32,410 nt of DNA from Oscillospiraceae bacterium (GTDB taxonomy: Bacteria; Bacillota; Clostridia; Oscillospirales; Oscillospiraceae), in the NCBI GenBank assembly GCA_017541995.1, contig JAFXYD010000021.1, positions 1 through 32,410 on the forward strand, given 5' to 3'. The position numbers and the translations under genes were made by a program. Below, piece after piece: positions 14,790 to 22,802 of this stretch; within the stretch, counting starts at the first letter, position 1, and every line of letters starts with the position of its first letter. Below the pieces are notes generated by a model that saw only the letters and a program-made list of their open reading frames with translations, had not been told where the DNA came from and did no database searches.

Positions 14790-16100
14790 ATGAAAATATA
14801 TGAAGATATCATAAACGGAAAGACGAAACTATCTCTGATTGGTCTTGGCTATGTAGGAATGCCGATTGCGGTGGCTTACGCAAAAAAGGTACAAGTGATC
14901 GGCTTCGATCTCAATGAAAGAAAGATCGAACTGTACCGGTCGGGGATCGATCCCACCAGAGAGGTGGGCGACGAGGCCATTCGGGCCACAAGGGTGGAGT
15001 TTACCGCGGACGAGACAAAGCTCCGGGAGGCGAAATTCCACATCGTGGCGGTTCCCACGCCTGTAAACGAGGATCATACTCCGGACCTGGGCCCCGTGGA
15101 GAGCGCCAGCCGCATCCTGGGCCGCAATCTGCAAAAGGGCTCCGTGGTGGTCTACGAGTCCACGGTCTATCCCGGGGTCACGGAGGAGATCTGCGTTCCC
15201 ATTCTGGAACGGGAATCCGGCCTCCGCTGCGGGACGGACTTCAAGGTGGGCTACTCTCCCGAGCGCATCAACCCCGGCGACAAGCTGCATCGGCTGGAGA
15301 ACATCCGCAAGATCGTCTCCGGTATGGACGAGGAGACCCTAAACTGCGTGGCGAAGGTCTACGAGCTGGTGGTGGAGGCCGGGGTACACCGGGCCGAGAG
15401 CATCAAGGTGGCGGAGGCCGCCAAGGTCATTGAGAACAGCCAGCGGGACATCAACATCGCCTTTATGAACGAGCTGTCCATCATCTTCAACCGGATGGGC
15501 ATCGACACCAAATCCGTGCTGGAGGCCGCCGGTACCAAGTGGAACTTTTTGAAGTTCTATCCCGGCCTGGTGGGGGGCCACTGCATCGGCGTGGATCCCT
15601 ACTATCTCACCTACAAGGCGGAGATGCTGGGCTATCACAGCCAGGTGATCCTGGCGGGCCGCCGCATCAACGACGACATGGGCCGCTACGTGGCGGAAAA
15701 CTGCGTCAAGGCTCTCATTGCGGCGGACAAGCCGGTCAAGCAGGCCCGGGTGGCGATTCTGGGCTTCACCTTCAAGGAAAACTGCCCCGACACCCGCAAC
15801 AGCAAGGTGTTTGACGTGGTGCGGGAGCTGCGGGAGTACGGCATCGAGCCGCTGATCTACGATCCCGTGGCGGACGCCGACGAGGCCCGCCGCATCTACG
15901 GCGTGGAGTTCTGCTTCCCCGATGAACTGCGGGAGCTGGAGGCGCTGATCCTGGCCGTGGCCCACAGAGAATTCAGCGGTCTGAGCCTGGAGAAGCTGGC
16001 GGCCATGTACCGCCCCGGTCAGCCGGTGCTGCTGGACGTGAAGGGAATGCTGGACCGGAAGGCTTATGAGGCAGCCGGCTGGCGCTATTGGAGATTGTAA
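14790..16100 (+). CDS. UDP-N-acetylhexosamine 6-dehydrogenase (WbpO/TviB-like)
   Basis: A 436-residue NAD-dependent enzyme that oxidises C6 of a UDP-HexNAc in two steps to the uronic acid. It has LIGLGYVGMP for NAD, the PTPVNEDHTPDLGPV segment, the YESTVYPGVTEE segment, and the catalytic Cys265 in GGHCIGVDPYY. The C-terminal GFTFKENCPDTRNSK is typical of WbpO/TviB and WecC-type enzymes. With the 4-epimerase next door the product should be UDP-GalNAcA. I chose the ATG at 14790 (GGTGA just upstream, family-like MKIYEDIIN); 14778 is an alternative that abuts the previous stop. The first 145 or so bases are AT-rich and the rest GC-rich, a mosaic pattern discussed in the findings. Confidence 0.9.
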   Translation: MKIYEDIINGKTKLSLIGLGYVGMPIAVAYAKKVQVIGFDLNERKIELYRSGIDPTREVGDEAIRATRVEFTADETKLREAKFHIVAVPTPVNEDHTPDLGPVESASRILGRNLQKGSVVVYESTVYPGVTEEICVPILERESGLRCGTDFKVGYSPERINPGDKLHRLENIRKIVSGMDEETLNCVAKVYELVVEAGVHRAESIKVAEAAKVIENSQRDINIAFMNELSIIFNRMGIDTKSVLEAAGTKWNFLKFYPGLVGGHCIGVDPYYLTYKAEMLGYHSQVILAGRRINDDMGRYVAENCVKALIAADKPVKQARVAILGFTFKENCPDTRNSKVFDVVRELREYGIEPLIYDPVADADEARRIYGVEFCFPDELRELEALILAVAHREFSGLSLEKLAAMYRPGQPVLLDVKGMLDRKAYEAAGWRYWRL

Positions 16101-16122
16101 AAACAGAATCGAGGATTCCATC

Positions 16123-17100
16123 ATGGGATATGAAACCGTCAGATTTCCGGAAAACAGCCTGTTTTTGGTGACAGGCGGCGCCGGCTTTATCGGCTCCAAC
16201 CTCTGTGAGGCCATTCTGAAGCTGGGCTGCCGGGTCCGCTGCCTGGACGATCTGTCCACGGGCAAGCGGGAGAACGTGGAGCTGTTTTCGGAGCAGCCGA
16301 ATTACAGCTTCCTCCAGGGGGACGTGAAGGACCTGGAGACCTGTGTGAAGGCCTGCGAGGGAGTGGACTACGTGCTCCACCAGGCGGCCTGGGGCTCCGT
16401 GCCCCGCTCCATCGAGATGCCCCTGTTCTACTGCGCCAACAACGTCATGGGGACGCTGAACATGCTGGAGGCCGCCCGGCGGCAGGGGGTAAAGAAGTTT
16501 GTCTACGCCTCCTCCAGCTCCGTCTACGGCGACGAGCCCGTCCTGCCCAAGCGGGAGGGGAGAGAGGGGAATCTGCTGAGCCCCTACGCCGTCAGCAAGC
16601 GCTGCGACGAGGAATGGGCCAAGCAGTACACCCGCCACTACGGCCTGGATACCTACGGCCTGCGCTACTTCAACGTCTTTGGCCGCCGCCAGGATCCCAA
16701 CGGGGCCTACGCCGCGGTGATTCCCCGCTTTCTGCGGCAGCTGCTCCACGGGGAGCGGCCCACCATCCACGGGGACGGCCGCCAGAGCCGGGACTTTACC
16801 TACGTTGAGAACGTCATCGAGGCCAATCTCAAGGCCTGTCTGGCCCCTCACGAGGCGGCGGGGGAGGCCTACAACGTGGCCTACGGCGGCAGGGAATACC
16901 TGCTGGATATCTACTACGGACTGACAAAAGCCCTGGGCGTGGAAATCGAGCCCATCTTCGGGCCCGAGCGCCCCGGGGACATCAAGCACAGCAACGCGGA
17001 CATCAGCAAGGCCAGAAGGCTGCTGGGCTACGAGCCGGATTGGAGCTTTGACCGGGGCATCCGGGAGGCCATTGCCTGGTATAAGGAGAATCTGAAATGA
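16123..17100 (+). CDS. UDP-N-acetylglucosamine 4-epimerase (WbpP/TviC-like)
   Basis: A 325-residue extended SDR that interconverts UDP-GlcNAc and UDP-GalNAc, or the corresponding uronates. GGAGFIGSN binds NAD, ASSSSVYGD carries the catalytic Ser/Thr position, and Tyr155-x3-Lys159 lies in SPYAVSKR. The ARRQGVKKFVYASS and YFNVFGRRQDP segments are typical of the WbpP branch, which prefers N-acetylated substrates. GAGG 8 bases upstream fixes the ATG at 16123; an earlier in-frame ATG inside the dehydrogenase gene lacks such support. It pairs with the dehydrogenase to supply UDP-GalNAcA and overlaps the next gene by 4 bases. Confidence 0.9.
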   Translation: MGYETVRFPENSLFLVTGGAGFIGSNLCEAILKLGCRVRCLDDLSTGKRENVELFSEQPNYSFLQGDVKDLETCVKACEGVDYVLHQAAWGSVPRSIEMPLFYCANNVMGTLNMLEAARRQGVKKFVYASSSSVYGDEPVLPKREGREGNLLSPYAVSKRCDEEWAKQYTRHYGLDTYGLRYFNVFGRRQDPNGAYAAVIPRFLRQLLHGERPTIHGDGRQSRDFTYVENVIEANLKACLAPHEAAGEAYNVAYGGREYLLDIYYGLTKALGVEIEPIFGPERPGDIKHSNADISKARRLLGYEPDWSFDRGIREAIAWYKENLK

Positions 17101-18464
17101 GCGGCAGGCTGGAACGGATCTACGATCACGCGCCCATCTGGATGCAGAATCTCATGTGCTCCGTATCGGGCTGGAGGAAATACCGACGCAGATACGGCGG
17201 GGCGTACTGGAAGGCCCGGAGCTTCTGCGAGGAATTTGACGCCTGGCCCCTGGAGCGCCAGCTGGAGTACCAGAGCGGCGCCATGCGGGAGCTGATCCGC
17301 TACGCCGCGGCGCACAGCGAGTTTTACAGGGCGCTCTACAAGGACGTGGACCTGGACAGCATCCGGACGACTGAGGACTTGAAAAAACTTCCCATTGTGG
17401 ACAAGGAAATGCTCCGGGCCAATCTGGACCGGATTTATACCCTCCGCCGGACGGCTGAGAACACCTCCAACACCGGCGGCACCACCGGCAAATCCCTGAC
17501 GGTACTGTCTAAAGACGACGATAACCAGACTCGTATGGCGGTGCTGGACCATTTCAAGTCCAGAGTCGGCTTTGAAAACCTGAAGATGCGCCGGGCGACC
17601 TTCAACGGCAAGCACATCATCCCGCCCGGCCAGAAGCGTCATGTCTACTGGAGATACAATAAGCCCTGCAAGCAGATGATCTACTCCTCCTTCGACCTGA
17701 CGGAGGAGAAGCTGGGCTATTACGTCAAGAGTCTGAATCGCTTTCAGCCCCAGGCCATCGACGGCTTTTTCACCTCCATCTGCGACGTAGCCCGGTATAT
17801 CGAGCGTCACAGGCTGACGCTCAGCTTCCGGCCTGTGGCTGTGTTTCCCACCTCCGAGACCCTGACGGCCGAGGGGCGGGCTCTGATTGAGCGGGTTTTC
17901 GGCTGCAAGGTCTACGACCAGTACGCCTCCAGCGAGGGGGCTCCCTTCGTGACAGAGTGCCCCTGCCAGCGGCTACACGTGGAGCTGAACACCGGCGTCT
18001 TTGAAATCCAGGAGAACGGAGAGATCCTGGTCACCAGCTTTTCCACCCACGGGACCCCCTTGATCCGATACGCCATCGGGGACGTCATGGTGCCCGGTAA
18101 GCCCGGGGAGAGCTGCCCCTGCGGTCTGCATGGTCCGCTGATCCGGGAGATCCGGGGCAGGCGGCTGGACTATCTGCTCCGCAGCGACGGGGCGAAAATC
18201 AACGCGGGAAACGTCTCCAATCTTTTGAAGTACATGCCGAATAACGTGATCCGGGCCCAGTTCCGCCAGCAGAAGCTGGGGGAGCTGCGGATCCTGCTGG
18301 AACTGGCGGAGGGCGGCCTGGATGAAGCGGGCCGCCGGGAGATCCTCTCCGAGTGCCGCCACACCCTGGGGCCCGATACCCGGGTCAGCATCGAAGTCGT
18401 CCCGGAGATCCCCCGGGAGAAGAGCGGGAAATTCCGCATGATCGTCAACGAGGTAAGGATTTGA
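17097..18464 (+). CDS. CapK/PaaK-like adenylate-forming enzyme
   Basis: A 455-residue member of the phenylacetate-CoA ligase branch of the ANL superfamily. NTGGTTGKSLTV (about residue 122) is the AMP/phosphate-binding loop. YDQYASSEGAPF supplies the A5 motif, and IRYAIGDV the ribose-binding Asp. A C-terminal domain ends in REKSGKFRMI with the likely catalytic Lys. It should activate a carboxylate as an adenylate. CapK-like members are widespread in capsule and EPS loci without a proven substrate; acyl or amino-acyl addition to the glycan is the usual suggestion. A Cys-rich segment (GESCPCGLHG) may bind zinc. The start overlaps the epimerase stop (ATGA). Confidence 0.83.
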   Translation: MSGRLERIYDHAPIWMQNLMCSVSGWRKYRRRYGGAYWKARSFCEEFDAWPLERQLEYQSGAMRELIRYAAAHSEFYRALYKDVDLDSIRTTEDLKKLPIVDKEMLRANLDRIYTLRRTAENTSNTGGTTGKSLTVLSKDDDNQTRMAVLDHFKSRVGFENLKMRRATFNGKHIIPPGQKRHVYWRYNKPCKQMIYSSFDLTEEKLGYYVKSLNRFQPQAIDGFFTSICDVARYIERHRLTLSFRPVAVFPTSETLTAEGRALIERVFGCKVYDQYASSEGAPFVTECPCQRLHVELNTGVFEIQENGEILVTSFSTHGTPLIRYAIGDVMVPGKPGESCPCGLHGPLIREIRGRRLDYLLRSDGAKINAGNVSNLLKYMPNNVIRAQFRQQKLGELRILLELAEGGLDEAGRREILSECRHTLGPDTRVSIEVVPEIPREKSGKFRMIVNEVRI

Positions 18465-18497
18465 GCTTGCCTGCATTTTACATCAGGAGCAATGCGC

Positions 18498-19748
18498 ATG
18501 CAGCTGCAAAAACAAGAAACCACGCAGCGGATCTGTCTATGGGATTGGATCCTGGTAGTTGGCGTGGTGCTTTCCCCCATGAATGAATTCCGAATCGGCA
18601 AGGTAGGACCGGGAGAAGCGCTGGTCCTGCTTTGGTGTCTTCGCTATGTGAGCGGACTGTTCACCTTGAGCCTGAAGGAAATGCTGCCCCGTTTCTGGCT
18701 TACTTTTCTGATTGTGATTTCCCTGGGAACCGGCTTCTGCGTGATTTTTTATCCCAGTGAATCCACGCCGGGCGGTCTGGCAACCTATCTGTTTTTTGCT
18801 TTTATCAGCTGCTCCATTATGACAGGGCTTTCCGAGCGCTCCTCCCGTCAAATCCGGCGTATGCTCTATTCCATCGGAATTCTGACCGCTTTGTGGTATA
18901 CCTATCTCTATTATTACAGCCTTAATATCTCTTACTATTTCCACGATGCGGAGCTCTGGTATCGCGGCGTCCGCTTTTCCGGCGGCGCCAACAATCCTCA
19001 CCAGCTGGCGACCCTCATGGGCTCCGCGATTTTTCTCAACATCATTCACCTGGCGGATCGGGATTGCAGTCTGATGGATAGAATTCTGCCCTTGATCTGC
19101 ACCGGCCTTTGCTTTTACGTTTCCCTGCAAATCAAATCCTCCACCCTGGTGGTGACGACGCTGGTGACCTTCGCGGCGTTTTTGTATTATCTGAGTCTGA
19201 AAAAATTGAGCACCAGATCTCAGAAGTGGATCGTGACCTCGGTATTGGTGATTGTATTTTCGGTGTTGATCGGAGTGTTCCGGGAAAAGCTCTTTGATTA
19301 CGTCTTCGATTTTGTTGAGAGCGACGCCAACGGCCTGGGCCGCTTTGAGATATTCGCCTCGATCGGCGATACCCTGAGGAAAAACTGGCTCTTCGGCTTG
19401 GGCCCCGGGAACCACGGTCTGGATGGTACCATTGAGTACCACAATGCCTATCTGGAGATTCTGGCTATGGGCGGTATCATCGGATTTGTGTTTTTTTTCC
19501 TGTTCTCGGTCCGGCTCTTTTCGCTGCTGATGACAGATCCCTCCATCCTCTTTGCCGTGATTCCCCTCTATGCCTACGGAATGGGCGGCTTCTCTATGCG
19601 GCGGCTGAGCTTCTGGGTGGTGGTATCCGTCGCCGCCGCGTATTCTGTTCGGAAAAAACAGGAAATGGCCGCTGACAGCGGCGCCCCTGCGCCGGAGCAG
19701 GCTGCGGGGCTGCCGGGAAACAAACGCGGCCTGTATTTGAAAACATGA
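18498..19748 (+). CDS. Wzy/O-antigen-ligase-like polysaccharide polymerase
   Basis: A 416-residue integral membrane protein with about ten to twelve hydrophobic segments. The best family mark is YHNAYLEILAMGGIIGF near residue 315, which fits the Wzy_C/O-antigen ligase pattern of a His-Asn pair before a Gly-rich membrane helix. A long extracytoplasmic loop precedes it. In a Wzx/Wzy pathway it would link repeat units on the outer face of the membrane. AGGAG is 8 bases before the ATG at 18498 and only 2 before the ATG at 18492, so I choose 18498. GC is lower than its neighbours, as is common for polymerase genes. It overlaps the flippase gene by 4 bases. Confidence 0.82.
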   Translation: MQLQKQETTQRICLWDWILVVGVVLSPMNEFRIGKVGPGEALVLLWCLRYVSGLFTLSLKEMLPRFWLTFLIVISLGTGFCVIFYPSESTPGGLATYLFFAFISCSIMTGLSERSSRQIRRMLYSIGILTALWYTYLYYYSLNISYYFHDAELWYRGVRFSGGANNPHQLATLMGSAIFLNIIHLADRDCSLMDRILPLICTGLCFYVSLQIKSSTLVVTTLVTFAAFLYYLSLKKLSTRSQKWIVTSVLVIVFSVLIGVFREKLFDYVFDFVESDANGLGRFEIFASIGDTLRKNWLFGLGPGNHGLDGTIEYHNAYLEILAMGGIIGFVFFFLFSVRLFSLLMTDPSILFAVIPLYAYGMGGFSMRRLSFWVVVSVAAAYSVRKKQEMAADSGAPAPEQAAGLPGNKRGLYLKT

Positions 19749-21283
19749 ACAATAAGCTGGTTAAAAACACGATGATCGTGCTGGCAGTCTCCATTCTGGC
19801 CAAGCTGCTGGCCTACCTGTGGGAGGCCATGCTGGCTGCCTGGCTGGGAGCCGGCGACGAGGCGGACGCCCTGTCCATGACCACCAGTGTTTTCAATATT
19901 CTATATCCAATCCTGGATCTGGGCATCTGGAAGGTTTTTCTTCCTGCCTATCAATCCAAACGCAGCGCGGGTCTGCGGCAGGACGCGGAGAAGATTGCCA
20001 ACGGCGCGCTTTCCTTCTTCCTGCTGCTCTCCGTGGCCCTGGTGGGTTTTCTGATTCTCTGCGCCGAGCCCATCATCGGGCTCCTGGCCCCCGGCTTTCC
20101 GGCCAAGAAGCAGAGCCTCACGGTGGAATTCCTGCGGCTCTCCGCTCCGGCCTATCTGCTGATGTCCGCCGCCTCCATCCTGGGAGCTATCCTCCAATGC
20201 CACGATCGCTTTCTGGGCAGTCAGCTGCGGGAAATCGGCACCCATCTTTCCAAAATCCTCTTTGTGCTGATCTGCTTCCGCTTCCTGGGTGTTTGGGCCG
20301 CCGTGGCCGCCATTGTGGTGGGCAGCGTGTTCCGGGTTCTGATCCAGCTGCCCTTCTTCAACTGGGGCTGGCGTTGGAGGCCCGGTCTGGATCTCAAGGA
20401 CAGGGACATGCGGGCCATGATCCGGGGTTTGCCCTCTGTAGCGCTCACCGCCGCCATCCTGCACATCAACAGCCTGGTGGATCGGATCTTTGCCTCCGGC
20501 GCCCGGGGCGGGGCGGTGGCCTGTTTGAACTACGGCAACCGCCTCATGACGGTATTCAGCGGGCTCATCTCCACCGCCGTCAGCACCTCCACCTATCCCG
20601 TGATGATCGATCACATTGCCAATGGCCGGAGGGAGGAGCTGCGGGAGCTTTTGGTGAAGATCATCCACGCCCTGTGTTATCTGATTATCCCCATCACCGT
20701 CTACTGCGCGATGTTCTCCCGGCAGCTGGTCACCGTGGCCTTCCAGCGAGGGGAATTTGACGAGGCGGCCACCCTCCTCACCGCCGGAATCTTTGCAGGC
20801 TACTGTGTGGGGATGCTCTTTACGGCCCTGGAAACCGTCTTTTCCAATGTATTCTACGGCTACGGCGACACCAGAACCACCCTGGTCATCAGCTCCGTGA
20901 TGATTCTGGTGAACGTGGGCCTGGACTTTCTCTTTTACGCCCTCTGGGGCGTCCCAGGTCTGGCGCTGGCCACTTCCGCGGCGGCTATTCTGGGGCTTGG
21001 GCTGCGGCTGATCCTGCTGCGGCGCTATATCCGCCTGCCCTGGGGGCGTCTTCTGCGGGAAATCGCCGTTGTCGCCGGCAGCACGGGCCTTGCCGTGCTG
21101 GCCGCCTGGCTCCTCTGCCAGCGGCTGACGGCGCTTCCGGCCCTGCCGGCGCTGCTGCTGAGCCTGGCGGTATCGGCGGCAATCTACCTGCCTATGACCC
21201 TGCTGCTTCGTTCTGAGGCAATCCGGTCCATCATTCAATTTGGGAAAAAGAAGCTGCACCGCGCATCCAACCGCAAGGGCTGA
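19745..21283 (+). CDS. MurJ/MviN-like lipid-linked saccharide flippase (Wzx role)
   Basis: A 512-residue MOP-superfamily transporter with about fourteen predicted spans. The N-terminal region (KLLAYLWEAMLAAWLGAG, then FLPAYQSKR) follows the MurJ/MviN pattern rather than classical Wzx. In this locus it most likely flips the undecaprenyl-linked repeat unit; a second copy of the lipid II flippase is the alternative. The start overlaps the polymerase stop (ATGA), so the two are coupled. It is the last clear polysaccharide gene. No chain-length regulator or tyrosine kinase pair is present nearby. Confidence 0.87.
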   Translation: MNNKLVKNTMIVLAVSILAKLLAYLWEAMLAAWLGAGDEADALSMTTSVFNILYPILDLGIWKVFLPAYQSKRSAGLRQDAEKIANGALSFFLLLSVALVGFLILCAEPIIGLLAPGFPAKKQSLTVEFLRLSAPAYLLMSAASILGAILQCHDRFLGSQLREIGTHLSKILFVLICFRFLGVWAAVAAIVVGSVFRVLIQLPFFNWGWRWRPGLDLKDRDMRAMIRGLPSVALTAAILHINSLVDRIFASGARGGAVACLNYGNRLMTVFSGLISTAVSTSTYPVMIDHIANGRREELRELLVKIIHALCYLIIPITVYCAMFSRQLVTVAFQRGEFDEAATLLTAGIFAGYCVGMLFTALETVFSNVFYGYGDTRTTLVISSVMILVNVGLDFLFYALWGVPGLALATSAAAILGLGLRLILLRRYIRLPWGRLLREIAVVAGSTGLAVLAAWLLCQRLTALPALPALLLSLAVSAAIYLPMTLLLRSEAIRSIIQFGKKKLHRASNRKG

Positions 21284-21350
21284 GCAAACCGGATACCTGC
21301 TTTTTTCCCTTTATCAACGAAAGAAAAACACTGAAATGGAGGAAAAGAAC

Positions 21351-22799
21351 ATGGAAAAACGAGTATTGGAAGGTTTACAGCCGGAACGGGCGCTGTATTA
21401 TTTTGAGGAGATCTGCAAGATCCCCCACGGGTCCCGGAATACCAGGCAAATCAGCGACTATCTGGTGGGCTTTGCCAGGGAGCACGGCCTGCGCTGGGTG
21501 CAGGACGAGGTCAACAACGTGGTCATCTACAAGGACGGCACCCCCGGCTACGCCCATCATCCCCCGGTGATCCTCCAGGGTCACATGGATATGGTGGCGG
21601 AGAAGACCAAGGAGAGCCCCATCGACTTCAGCAAGGATCCCCTGCAGCTGCGGACCGACGGGGAGTATATCTGGGCCGAGGGCACCACTCTGGGAGGCGA
21701 TGACGGCATCGCCGTGGCCTACGCCCTGGCGATCCTGGAGGCGGACAGCATTCCCCATCCCCCTCTGGAGTGCGTCTTCACCGTAGACGAGGAGATCGGC
21801 ATGGAGGGCGCGGCCGCCCTGGATCCCGCTCTGCTGCAGGGCCGGACCTTCATCAACTGTGACTCCGAGGCCGAGGGGATCCTCACCGTCAGCTGCGCCG
21901 GCGGTGCCACCTCCTGCCTGGAGCTGCCTCTGAGCATTGAAAAGGCCGAGGGCCGGGGCATCCACATCTACGTGGATGGGCTGACGGGAGGCCACAGCGG
22001 CGCGGAGATCAACAAGGGCCGCGCCAACTCCAACAAGGTCATGGGCGAGCTGCTGGCGAAGCTGCTGAAGCTGACGCCCTACCGCCTGGTCTACGTCCGG
22101 GGCGGCCAGAAAGACAACGCCATTCCCCGCTACAGCATGGCCAAGATCATCGTGGCGGAAAATCTGCTGGAGGAGGCGCTGCGGAATATTGACAAGCTGG
22201 CCGAGGAGCTGATCAAGCAGCTGCCCAAGGAGGAGACCAAGGCCAAGATCACCCGGGAGACCTGCGTCTGCCGGGGCAAGGCCATGAGCATCCTCTCCAC
22301 CCGGAAGGCCGTGGGTCTGCTGCGGGACGTGCCCAACGGCATCCAGGCCATGAGCCGGGACATCGAGGGCCTGGTACAGACCTCTCTGAACCTGGGCATC
22401 CTCAAGACCGAGGACGGCAAGCTCAGCATGACCTTCTCCGTGCGCTCCAGCGTCAACGAGGAGAAGCTGGAGCTCATCGACCGGCTGAAGAAGACAGGGG
22501 AGAAGTACGGCGCGGCCTACTTCGAGCACGGAGCCTACCCCGCCTGGGAGTACCGGAAGAACTCCCCCCTGCGGGATCTGATGGTGCGGGTCTTTGAGCG
22601 GCTCTACGGCCGCAAGCCCGTGGTGGAGGCCATCCACGCGGGTCTGGAATGCGGGCTCTTCTCCGGCAAGCTGCCGGGGCTGGACTGCGTCTCCTTCGGC
22701 CCGGATATGCAGGACATCCACACCACCCGGGAGCGGCTGAACGTTGCCTCTGCCGCCCGGACCTGGCGCTATCTGCTGGCGGTTCTGGAGCAGCTGTAA
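21351..22799 (+). CDS. pepD: Aminoacyl-histidine dipeptidase (M20C peptidase)
   Basis: A 482-residue cytosolic metallopeptidase that should cleave Xaa-His and other dipeptides such as carnosine. Metal-site motifs of the M20 family are in place: GHMDMV (His78, Asp80), GGDDGIA (Asp117), VDEEIGMEG (Glu147 as base, Glu148 as ligand), a mid-chain Asp in NCDSEAEG, and the C-terminal DIHTTRE His. Length agrees with PepD. I chose the ATG at 21351 with GGAGG 8 bases upstream; earlier in-frame starts overlap the flippase gene. No promoter is obvious in the 67-base gap, so it may be read from the polysaccharide operon. The MATE gene follows after 3 bases. Confidence 0.9.
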   Translation: MEKRVLEGLQPERALYYFEEICKIPHGSRNTRQISDYLVGFAREHGLRWVQDEVNNVVIYKDGTPGYAHHPPVILQGHMDMVAEKTKESPIDFSKDPLQLRTDGEYIWAEGTTLGGDDGIAVAYALAILEADSIPHPPLECVFTVDEEIGMEGAAALDPALLQGRTFINCDSEAEGILTVSCAGGATSCLELPLSIEKAEGRGIHIYVDGLTGGHSGAEINKGRANSNKVMGELLAKLLKLTPYRLVYVRGGQKDNAIPRYSMAKIIVAENLLEEALRNIDKLAEELIKQLPKEETKAKITRETCVCRGKAMSILSTRKAVGLLRDVPNGIQAMSRDIEGLVQTSLNLGILKTEDGKLSMTFSVRSSVNEEKLELIDRLKKTGEKYGAAYFEHGAYPAWEYRKNSPLRDLMVRVFERLYGRKPVVEAIHAGLECGLFSGKLPGLDCVSFGPDMQDIHTTRERLNVASAARTWRYLLAVLEQL

Positions 22800-22802
22800 T
22801 CC

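Larger units (their letters stand above)
9759..14935. other. Low-GC block inside the polysaccharide locus (probable exchanged cassette)
   Basis: Base composition drops sharply after the stop at 9758 and rises again near 14935, inside the dehydrogenase gene. Examples from direct counts of 60-base lines: 26 G+C at 9781-9840, 30 at 12841-12900, 25 at 14881-14940, then 40 at 14941-15000 and 43 at 15361-15420. The block holds five complete genes plus the first 50 or so codons of a sixth. No transposase, integrase or terminal repeat was seen, so homologous replacement between related loci is the likeliest route. Confidence 0.75.

Noticed and set aside
9759-14935. Insertion sequence or genomic island ends around the low-GC block
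   Set aside because: I looked for transposase, integrase, tRNA target and flanking repeats and saw none, so I describe it as a composition block only.
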